Made by a program: the position numbers and the translations under genes
Notes under the pieces: model-generated
Databases searched by the model: none
What the model was told of the DNA's origin: nothing
What the model saw: the letters and a program-made list of their open reading frames with translations, nothing else
Assembly (NCBI GenBank): GCA_027486275.1
Contig: JAIXPM010000318.1
Span: forward strand, 1 to 5,939
Reading direction: 5' to 3'
Length of the DNA stretch: 5,939 nt
DNA from: Sphingomonadales bacterium
Lineage (GTDB): Bacteria; Pseudomonadota; Alphaproteobacteria; Sphingomonadales; Sphingomonadaceae
Part shown: positions 5,594-5,939 of the stretch, piece after piece
How positions within the stretch are numbered: position 1 is the stretch's first letter
How the letters are laid out: the number at the start of each line of letters is the position of its first letter

Positions 5594-5618
5594 CCGCTGG
5601 AGGCAGCTTTACCTTGCT

Positions 5619-5939
5619 TTAAACCCGGCCGTGCTCCTGCATCCAGTTCATCACCCGGCCCATCGCCATTTCCATCAAGTGCGGCGCCATGTTTTCGGGC
5701 GGCGGCGGCAGACTGTCGAACACCCGGCTCTCGCTGAGCACCTGGTCGCCGCGCCCGATCACAAAGCCCTGCCAGCCCTTGTCCCGCACCGTATTGCAGA
5801 TATCGGTATAGGTGTGCAGCCCGCCGGCATAGGCCATGAAACGGCGCGGCTTGCCCGGCACGTTGGCGCCCATGTACCAGCTGTTGGCCTGCGGCAGCAG
5901 CGTCATTGCGGCAGTCTGGTCGCAATGATCGGTCCACGC
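5619..5939 (-). CDS. flavin-containing / Baeyer-Villiger monooxygenase, C-terminal fragment
   Basis: Only the last 106 residues are in the window. The frame is open to the right edge, and the ATG at 5906 is internal. The segment reads AWTDHCDQTAAMTLLPQANS, then WYMGANVPGKPR and FMAYAGGLHTYTDICNTV. This is the typical C-terminal region of cyclohexanone- and phenylacetone-monooxygenase-like FAD/NADPH enzymes (NSWYxGxNVPGKPR, then YAGG). These insert oxygen into ketones to give esters or lactones. The nucleotide-binding and FxGxxxHxxxW-type motifs lie outside, so activity and substrate cannot be judged. The tail has an odd Pro run (four Pro) and a Met-rich end (LMEMAMGRVMNWM). It is convergent with the desaturase gene. 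Confidence 0.87.
   Translation of the reverse strand, partial: AWTDHCDQTAAMTLLPQANSWYMGANVPGKPRRFMAYAGGLHTYTDICNTVRDKGWQGFVIGRGDQVLSESRVFDSLPPPPENMAPHLMEMAMGRVMNWMQEHGRV

Larger units (their letters stand above)
5489..5604. repeat. composite palindromic element with imperfect terminal inverted repeats
   Basis: The ends GCCTCCGGCGG (5489-5499) and CCGCTGGAGGC (5594-5604) are inverted repeats matching at 10 of 11 positions, 116 bp from end to end. Inside are three hairpins: 5500-5516 (8-bp arms about one central base), 5560-5573 (CCCAC, AAAA, GTGGG) and 5575-5593 (9-bp arms about one central base). The first and third share inverted cores, GGCCTGAGGCC and GGCCTCAGGCC. There is no open frame of note and no visible target-site duplication. 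The organisation suggests a small non-autonomous palindromic repeat that also works as a two-way terminator between the convergent desaturase and monooxygenase genes. Confidence 0.6.

Noticed and set aside
5539..5937. 132-residue minus-strand open frame at the right edge
   Set aside because: It is an out-of-frame shadow of the monooxygenase fragment, whose own frame gives the clear NSWYMGANVPGKPR signature.
1..5939. A single lipid/ketone catabolic operon or new system linking all genes
   Set aside because: Strand changes, terminators and repeats separate every complete gene. A shared metabolic theme is possible but is not evidence of co-regulation.

Overview
The window is GC-rich chromosomal DNA with dense codon usage biased to G/C in the third position. 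The gene set suggests an alphaproteobacterium, most likely of the Sphingomonadales. This is an inference from several things together: an LCAD-type acyl-CoA dehydrogenase, a Baeyer-Villiger-type flavin monooxygenase, an exported M19 dipeptidase, a BdhA-type short-chain dehydrogenase, and GC-rich palindromic intergenic repeats. No marker gene settles the taxonomy. There is no transposase, integrase, phage gene, CRISPR array, rRNA or tRNA.

Layout from left to right. (1) The 3' two thirds of a 3-hydroxybutyrate dehydrogenase gene (+), cut by the left edge. (2) A 656-base stretch without a convincing gene. It holds a three-copy 9-bp tandem repeat resembling DnaA boxes, two nearby GANTC sites, a UUCG hairpin, spaced GCGACAC repeats and a 14-bp hairpin with a GCAA loop. 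(3) A 115-residue secreted protein of unknown function (+) with a good ribosome binding site and a strong intrinsic terminator. (4) A convergent gene for an exported zinc dipeptidase of family M19 (-). (5) Divergent from it, an acyl-CoA dehydrogenase (+) whose catalytic glutamate sits in the LCAD/IVD position. (6) A palindromic intergenic repeat and a small inverted repeat. (7) A membrane fatty-acid desaturase-like diiron protein (+). (8) A 116-bp composite palindromic element with imperfect terminal inverted repeats, lying between convergent genes and probably terminating both. (9) The C-terminal end of a flavin-containing or Baeyer-Villiger monooxygenase gene (-), cut by the right edge.

The genes do not form one operon. 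Each complete gene appears to be its own transcription unit, bounded by terminators, repeats or strand switches. A loose theme is acyl and ketone metabolism: 3-hydroxybutyrate oxidation, acyl-CoA oxidation, acyl-chain desaturation and ketone oxygenation. Direct cooperation between these genes is not shown by the sequence.

I do not see a clearly new multi-gene system. The parts most worth a second look are non-coding: the 579-1234 region and the composite repeat at 5489-5604.
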